Below, in pieces: positions 1 to 4,167 of a stretch of DNA of 6,251 bases. The stretch comes from an uncultured Saprospiraceae bacterium. Lineage in GTDB: Bacteria; Bacteroidota; Bacteroidia; Chitinophagales; Saprospiraceae. The position numbers and the translations under genes are program-made. The DNA lies in NCBI GenBank assembly GCA_937930625.1, contig CALHBW010000304.1, positions 1-6,251 of the forward strand, written 5' to 3'. The notes below the pieces were generated by a model that saw nothing but the letters and a program-made list of their open reading frames with translations, had not been told where the DNA came from and did not search any database. Numbering within the stretch: the first letter of the stretch is position 1; each line of letters starts with the position of its first letter.

Positions 1-440
1 GCCTTTTTGTCGGATATTTCGAGTTGTTCACCGCTAATGATGACCAAGGCATCGCTAATCAAATTGCCTTTATAATTGCCTAGTTCTTTGGCTTTGGCTT
101 CGCGGGTGCTGATGCTGCCCGTCCAATTGCGATAGAGAAAATAGACCATGAAAATCATCATAAAAATGAGTGATATAATCATGAGTTTTTCGCTCATACC
201 AATAGGTTCGGGCATTTCCATTCCCAAAAATTGATGGGAAACGGCACGTAGAAATTCATTAAAAAAACTTCCACCCGCAATAATCGCAATTGCATTGGCA
301 ATGAGTACGCCAACGGTTACGAGCGCGACAAAAGCAAATCGCTCCCGCGTATGTTTCTTTTTGAAAAAACGGATATAGACGACAATCGCTGCGAGCGCGA
401 TAATCGCTAAAAGAATCAGAAAGTAGTATAGGTAAACCAT
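1..440 (-). CDS. Partial multi-pass membrane protein of unknown function (N-terminus only)
   Basis: The frame is open from ATG at 440 to the left edge, giving 146 complete codons with no stop; the C-terminus lies outside the window. Three hydrophobic helices are visible at about residues 3-23, 34-56 and 86-104. Basic residues (KKKHTRER, 27-34) between helices 1 and 2 suggest by the positive-inside rule that this loop is cytoplasmic, that the stretch 57-85 is external, and that everything after helix 3 (from about 105, YRNWTGS) faces the cytoplasm. The soluble part begins with a charged stretch (STREAKAKELGNY, about 111-123) and is cut before any domain can be named. This ATG is the only in-frame ATG for at least 50 bases upstream; no Shine-Dalgarno is seen, which is usual for Bacteroidetes. 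The base composition is clearly gene-like compared with the AT-rich DNA beyond 440. I do not recognise the family. A palindromic repeat element begins only 10 bases upstream of the start and would lie in or next to the leader. Confidence 0.82.
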   Translation of the reverse strand, partial: MVYLYYFLILLAIIALAAIVVYIRFFKKKHTRERFAFVALVTVGVLIANAIAIIAGGSFFNEFLRAVSHQFLGMEMPEPIGMSEKLMIISLIFMMIFMVYFLYRNWTGSISTREAKAKELGNYKGNLISDALVIISGEQLEISDKK

Positions 441-450
441 TTGTGGGTTC

Positions 451-548
451 AGTTTATTGAGTTCATAGGGTTTATTGAGTTTATAAGTTATATGAATTTT
501 GCAAAGCGAAATTTTTCCTCTATAAACTTTATCAACTCAATCAACCCA
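451..548 (-). repeat. Palindromic dispersed repeat, copy 1 (TTTATTGAGTTTAT family)
   Basis: Arms at 468-486 and 529-547 are inverted copies agreeing at 17 of 19 positions (GGGTTTATTGAGTTTATAA against GGGTTGATTGAGTTGATAA). The left arm is preceded by a second tandem 18-base unit (452-469 and 470-487 agree at 16 of 18). The centre also folds: AATTTTGC and GCGAAATT flank a short loop around 503-506. Read on the minus strand, this copy aligns along its length, including the loop segment AAAATTCAT (complement of 492-500), with the copy at 3537-3619. It sits 10 bases upstream of the membrane-protein ATG. It contains no reading frame; function is unknown. Confidence 0.8.
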
Positions 549-610
549 ATAACTAAAAATAAGGGTTAAGATAGGAATTTTTTACAAAAATAAGTCTCCA
601 AAAGCCTATC

Positions 611-637
611 GTCTTGCTGAAATGAATTCAGAATGAC
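611..637. repeat. Short imperfect palindrome
   Basis: Twenty-seven bases starting GTCTTGCTGAA and ending TTCAGAATGAC pair at 10 of 13 positions around a central G at 624. The core CTGAA / TTCAG is perfect. From memory, similar GTCATGCTGAA...TTCAGCATGAC palindromes are scattered between genes in Bacteroidetes genomes, so I read it as a degenerate member of such a dispersed family, not as a terminator (no T-tract follows). Confidence 0.5.
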
Positions 638-1095
638 CGTTTATTTCTCTTTTTGGGATTGGAGGTTTTGTTTGAGATATTATGTCACAAAAACAAGTCC
701 CTTTCAATCGCACCAATCATTTTTGAAAGGTTTCTTAAAAGCCGATAATAAGCGATAAAACGGTAGAGTTGCAACTTATTTAATTAAAAAGCAGTCTGTG
801 TAAATAGGTAAACAAAACCATGTTGGAAGCGGTCACACGTAAATTACCAAAAGACTTGCATATTTCATGCATAATAGGCAGCTTTGTTACTTTAGATGAA
901 GTCTGTATATATGAAATTAAATATAAATATTTGAGGTGACTTTGACTTGCAGCATCAATGATATATGTTAAAGCTTTATTTAGTAAAAAGGCTTTCATGG
1001 CATGATATTTTGCCGATTTTTACGTCATAAGTCCACCCGCCCACTACTGTAAACTAATCAAACAGAAAATATTCAATTGATAAATAAAAACAAAC

Positions 1096-1119
1096 GGAGT
1101 GAATAATGTTATTCATTCC
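1096..1119. promoter_or_regulatory. Dyad-symmetric site upstream of the lamin-tail gene
   Basis: A 24-base dyad, GGAGTGAATAA followed by TG and then TTATTCATTCC, pairs perfectly except for one G-T position. It ends 77 bases before the ATG at 1197. Symmetry, position and the absence of a T-tract suit a repressor or activator operator better than a terminator, but no regulator is encoded in the window and the assignment is inference. Confidence 0.3.
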
Positions 1120-1196
1120 TTAATCATTGATTTGTTCATTTTATTGATTGATAATACTCATACATCTATTGCTAAATTTTAAAACGACATTCATCC

Positions 1197-3533
1197 ATGA
1201 AACTAATTTTTTACTCACCATTTTGGAAGAATATGACAAAACAATTCTCCTTTAATTGGATGATAATATTAACAAGTGCTATAATTTTCGGATTTCCGAC
1301 TAAAAATTTTGCACAAGATGTTATCATCAACGAAATTAACTACGATTACAATGGACCTTTCAGGGGCTATAATGCCAAAGACTGGGTAGAATTGTATAAT
1401 ACTACACCCAATACTGTAGATATGTCTGGTTGGGTACTCGCGGATAATGATACTATTTTTACCTTTCCGGCAGGACTTTCTATGCCAGGAAACTCTTACT
1501 ATGTCTTTGCTAAAGACGGGATAAAATTTGGGAAAGTACATAATATACCTGTTGTAACGGTTCCTAACCTGTTCACCTCTGGCTTATCTTTCAGCGAAGA
1601 TGGCGAAACCATCAAACTGTACAGCGATAGCCTCGTTACATTGGTAGATTCTGTGGCTTATGGTGATGATTACCCTTGGCCAGAAGATCCAGACGGAGAA
1701 GGACCTACACTATCTTTGGCTGACCCTACTCTTGATAATAACGATTACACAAGTTGGTTTAGTTCCAATAATATTGGTGGTTCTCCCGGACGTGCGAATC
1801 AGATTTATTGTCTCAGCGAGCCTCCAAAGATAGTCATCAACGAAATCAACTATAAGCCTACGGCACTCTTTAACCCGATGGACTGGGTAGAATTACACAA
1901 TCCCAATAATTTTGCCGTGGACATGTCAGGTTGGGAATTTGCTGATGAAAAAGGCTTCTTCAAAATCCCGACAGGAGTAAGTATCCCCGCCAACGGCTAT
2001 CATGTACTTGTACAACAAGGCACATCTTTCAGAGCCATTTTTGGTAGCAATATACCACATACCGGCGATTGGGTTTGGGGACTCGATGGCGGTGGAGAGG
2101 ATATAGGGCTTTTCACAGAAAACAGATGCCTCGTTGATAAAGTAGATTATGACGACGACCTGCCTTGGCCCGACGATACTGACAGTACAGGATATACGAT
2201 TACATTGATAGATGCGGAACTGAACAATAATATACCCGGAAGCTGGATTTCATCCTCTGCCATAGGTATCATTTTCGGTACGCCCGGTCAGGCAAATAAC
2301 GTTCCTGACCCATGCAATCCTGCACCTGAAGCTATTGTTATCAATGAAATTAATTATAATTCGGATACAATCACATCAGCTAGTAACTGGGTAGAATTAT
2401 ACAATCCAAATGCTATTGCTGTTGATGTATCGGGTTGGCGGTTTTATGATGAAGATAGTTTGTTCGTCATTCCGCCCGGAACAACTATGGCACCCGACGA
2501 TTATTTAGTCTTGGTAGAGGATGCTGTGAGATTCACAGCAGCTTACCCTTCGGTTTCCAATTATGTTGGTTCGATGGGATTTGGATTAAGTAATAACAAA
2601 GAACGTATAATCTTATATACAGATAAGCAGTGTATGGTGGATTCTCTAAAGTATAATGACAACTCACCATGGCCCGAAGAGCCGGACGGAGACGGACCGA
2701 CGCTTTCCTTGCTTGATGCGTCATTGGACAATACATACCCGGGAAATTGGGCGGCATCGCCACCACTTGGCACACCGGGCGCACCAAATATCACATGCGC
2801 TAAAATGGATGTATATGCCTACCTGCAAGGACCTTACGACCCTACAATGGGACTAATGACCAATAGGCTCAATGTCAATCACGGCGTATTGCCGGGACAA
2901 ACGCCCGCCAATCCTAATGTCACGCCTACTCCGGCTATCAACCCTTATACCGTAGCTCCGTGGAACTACACCGGGACAGAAGGAGTTGGTTTCGGAGATT
3001 CGACCTATACGGCTGATGTAGTGGATTGGACTTTATTTTCTTTCCGTACAGGTATAGATCGCAACACAGAAATAGCGCGTACAGCTGCTTTGATGCTTCA
3101 AGATGGGCAGATAGAATTAGTGGACCGTTGTCCGTTGACTTCACTTGATCCAGGTCTGGTGTATGTTGTTCTTGAGCATCGCAACCACATCGGGGCAATG
3201 TCGGCATTGCCGATTCCTGTCGTCGATGGCACATTGTCATACGATTTCAGAACCAGACAAAGCTACGTAGGACCCGACCCGAATAATCCTACGGGTGCCG
3301 GTCAAATAGAAATAACTCCGGGTATCTTTGCTATGTACGCAGGAGATGGTGACCAAACGGGTGATTCATTCAGTTTTGATATTACAGGAGTAGATAAAAG
3401 CATCTGGACGGTACAAAACGGACAATTCGGACAATACCGGGCTGCCGATTATGATTTGGATGGCGATGTCAATGGTAATGATAAATTGATATGGTTTCCG
3501 AATAATGGTACTTCTTCGCGGGTGCCGCGGTAG
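1197..3533 (+). CDS. Secreted protein with three lamin-tail domains and a dockerin-like C-terminal module
   Basis: A complete 778-residue exported protein without a recognisable catalytic domain. The N-terminus has a Sec signal: basic start, hydrophobic core at about 21-33 and probable cleavage near NFAQ (37-40). If translation begins at the internal ATG at 1233 (residue 13), the signal is a more typical 28 residues; 1197 is the longest choice, and neither start has a well-spaced ribosome site. Mature region: lamin-tail domains (LTD, Pfam PF00932 type) at about 41-201, 211-367 and 379-531, each opening VINEINY, then WVEL(Y/H)N, V-D-(M/V)-SGW, a V-D-x-(V/L)-x-Y strand, PWP, and ending GxPGxAN or GTPGAPN. 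Cysteines lie at the domain ends (205, 373, 534) and inside repeats 2 and 3 (311, 479). Residues 535-778 form a C-terminal module (QGPYDP, DVVDW, EHRNHIGAMS, MYAGDGDQ) that ends in two dockerin-like repeats, DITGVDKSIW and DLDGDVNGNDKLIW. No type IX secretion C-terminal signal is evident. Likely surface-bound or extracellular; binding partner unknown. Confidence 0.93.
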   Translation: MKLIFYSPFWKNMTKQFSFNWMIILTSAIIFGFPTKNFAQDVIINEINYDYNGPFRGYNAKDWVELYNTTPNTVDMSGWVLADNDTIFTFPAGLSMPGNSYYVFAKDGIKFGKVHNIPVVTVPNLFTSGLSFSEDGETIKLYSDSLVTLVDSVAYGDDYPWPEDPDGEGPTLSLADPTLDNNDYTSWFSSNNIGGSPGRANQIYCLSEPPKIVINEINYKPTALFNPMDWVELHNPNNFAVDMSGWEFADEKGFFKIPTGVSIPANGYHVLVQQGTSFRAIFGSNIPHTGDWVWGLDGGGEDIGLFTENRCLVDKVDYDDDLPWPDDTDSTGYTITLIDAELNNNIPGSWISSSAIGIIFGTPGQANNVPDPCNPAPEAIVINEINYNSDTITSASNWVELYNPNAIAVDVSGWRFYDEDSLFVIPPGTTMAPDDYLVLVEDAVRFTAAYPSVSNYVGSMGFGLSNNKERIILYTDKQCMVDSLKYNDNSPWPEEPDGDGPTLSLLDASLDNTYPGNWAASPPLGTPGAPNITCAKMDVYAYLQGPYDPTMGLMTNRLNVNHGVLPGQTPANPNVTPTPAINPYTVAPWNYTGTEGVGFGDSTYTADVVDWTLFSFRTGIDRNTEIARTAALMLQDGQIELVDRCPLTSLDPGLVYVVLEHRNHIGAMSALPIPVVDGTLSYDFRTRQSYVGPDPNNPTGAGQIEITPGIFAMYAGDGDQTGDSFSFDITGVDKSIWTVQNGQFGQYRAADYDLDGDVNGNDKLIWFPNNGTSSRVPR

Positions 3534-3536
3534 AAA

Positions 3537-3619
3537 GTTTATTGAGTTTATTTAATTTATTGAGCGTAAATTTTGTTTAGAAAAATTCATGTTTTATAAA
3601 TTTAATAAACTCAATAAAC
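3537..3619 (+). repeat. Palindromic dispersed repeat, copy 2 (TTTATTGAGTTTAT family)
   Basis: Arms at 3537-3560 and 3596-3619 are inverted copies matching at 23 of 24 positions, beginning GTTTATTGAGTTTATT. The 35-base loop contains a smaller stem (AATTTT 3569-3574, AAAATT 3582-3587). It begins three bases after the TAG stop of the lamin-tail gene, so its transcript would form a long hairpin at the mRNA 3' end; this could protect or end the message, but there is no T-tract of an intrinsic terminator. Arms and loop align with the copy at 451-548 read on the opposite strand. Confidence 0.85.
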
Positions 3620-3693
3620 CCCATAAACCAACCTCAAATAGTGACCCATCCTTGTTTTTTCCCTCTAATGTAGTAGTGTTCTTCTTGCACTGA

Positions 3694-3861
3694 TTTATAC
3701 TCTTTTAGGCTAAGAATTTAACATTTTGACGGTGGCTTTTGCGCTTATTTTTCACTTTAAAATCATTCATTTATCCCGATAAAATCACGCTTTCAAAGTA
3801 AAAACTAATCACAAAATCCTTCACGTCAAAAAGCTAAATTCTTAACCTAAAAGAGTTTAAA
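3694..3861. repeat. 168-base imperfect palindrome (MITE-like or snap-back element)
   Basis: Outer arms at 3699-3731 and 3824-3856 match as inverted copies at 30 of 33 positions (outer ends ACTCTTTTAGG and CCTAAAAGAGT; inner ends TTTTGACG and CGTCAAAA). Four more bases pair at 3694-3697 and 3858-3861. The inner halves also align with each other (for example TTTTGCGCTTA against TTTTGTGATTA, and CACTTT against TACTTT) down to a central TTTAT-CCCG-ATAAA at 3770-3783. The whole element is therefore one long hairpin. It holds no reading frame, and I see no clear target-site duplication at its ends. A non-autonomous mobile element is the best reading. Confidence 0.8.
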
Positions 3862-3882
3862 ACCACTCCGGTTAGTAAAAGT

Positions 3883-3907
3883 ATAACAAATTTTGTTTAT
3901 TTGTTAT
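3883..3907. repeat. Small perfect hairpin
   Basis: ATAACAAAT (3883-3891) and ATTTGTTAT (3899-3907) form a perfect 9-bp stem around a 7-base loop. It is AT-rich with no T-tract directly after, so it is a weak terminator candidate at best; chance formation in AT-rich DNA is possible. Confidence 0.3.
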
Positions 3908-3959
3908 GCAGAATTACCCTTCAACTTATTTTGCTGTTGAAAAATACATAATAATGTCT

Positions 3960-4090
3960 TCGCCAAATTGAGAATTGAGAATGTATAATTAATACTATAT
4001 TTTAGTTTGTAATTAATTCATCTTATGTTTTTTATGAAATAAAAAATAAATTAATTATCAACGCTCAATTATCAATTTTCCATTTGGCGA
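3960..4090. repeat. 131-base terminal-inverted-repeat element (MITE-like)
   Basis: The ends TCGCCAAAT (3960-3968) and ATTTGGCGA (4082-4090) are perfect inverted copies. Inward, both arms carry tandem AATTGA(G/T)AATTGAG-type units and then ATAATTAAT (3985-3993) facing ATTAATTAT (4050-4058). The centre holds a further 8-bp stem, TTTTTTAT / ATAAAAAA (4028-4046). There is no coding capacity. The right end lies 77 bases before the esterase ATG, so it may supply or disturb that gene's promoter. Element ends are inferred from symmetry alone. Confidence 0.7.
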
Positions 4091-4092
4091 TA

Positions 4093-4130
4093 AACACTGT
4101 GTTATTAGGTAATTTATTGTAATTCAATAA
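4093..4130. promoter_or_regulatory. Possible regulatory dyads upstream of the esterase gene
   Basis: Two small symmetric sites lie just inside the space between the repeat element and the esterase start: AACACTGTGTT (4093-4103, perfect around a central T) and TTATTG / CAATAA (4114-4119 and 4125-4130). Either could be an operator or part of the leader. Both are short enough to occur by chance, and no promoter motif is clear nearby. Confidence 0.2.
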
Positions 4131-4167
4131 GATGTAGTTTTCCCGAAACTTAAAATGTGACAATCGA

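Larger units (their letters stand above)
441..1196. other. Divergent intergenic region, 756 bases
   Basis: This gap separates the minus-strand membrane protein from the plus-strand lamin-tail gene, so it should hold promoters for both. It is strongly AT-rich. It contains a palindromic repeat element at 451-548, an imperfect 27-base palindrome at 611-637, an 8-bp inverted pair (CCTTTCAA at 700-707, TTGAAAGG at 723-730) and a dyad at 1096-1119. I see no convincing Bacteroidetes promoter (TAnnTTTG with an upstream TTG) in front of either gene; the nearest to a -7 box is TAAATTTT at 1173-1180, which lacks the final G. Short reading frames inside it, including a 72-codon one on the minus strand at 780-998, show no sign of being genes. 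Confidence 0.7.
3534..4167. other. Repeat-filled intergenic region, 634 bases
   Basis: Between the stop of the lamin-tail gene (3531-3533) and the esterase ATG there is no plausible gene. Instead there are three unrelated inverted-repeat elements in series (3537-3619, 3694-3861, 3960-4090), separated by short spacers, with smaller hairpins at 3883-3907 and 3920-3941. The last 77 bases before the esterase (4091-4167) must contain or adjoin its promoter unless that lies within the 3960-4090 element. An in-frame TAG at 4135-4137 bounds the upstream limit of the esterase frame. Confidence 0.75.

Noticed and set aside
682..726. 14-codon plus-strand frame downstream of a GGAGG at 661-665
   Set aside because: The GGAGG is 16 bases from the ATG, too far for normal use, and the peptide has no leader-like features; not supportable as a gene.
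780..998. 72-codon minus-strand reading frame in the divergent gap
   Set aside because: AT-rich composition matches the non-coding surroundings, it has no ribosome site and no recognisable domain, and it does not adjoin an operon.
1173..1180. TAAATTTT as a Bacteroidetes -7 box for the lamin-tail gene
   Set aside because: It lacks the final G of TAnnTTTG, the upstream TTG at 1148-1150 is not at a convincing spacing, and such strings are common in this AT-rich DNA.
2533..3240. Several reading frames of 66-100 codons overlapping the lamin-tail gene
   Set aside because: They are shadows in other frames of a clearly coding sequence with conserved domains, and none shows its own domain or signal.
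3883..3941. Intrinsic terminators at the small hairpins (3883-3907, 3920-3941)
   Set aside because: Neither is followed by a T-tract, the stems are AT-rich or short, and they lie over 300 bases from the preceding stop codon.
3537..4090. CRISPR array suggested by repeated motifs in the gap
   Set aside because: The repeats are inverted pairs of different families, not evenly spaced direct repeats with unique spacers, and no cas gene is present.
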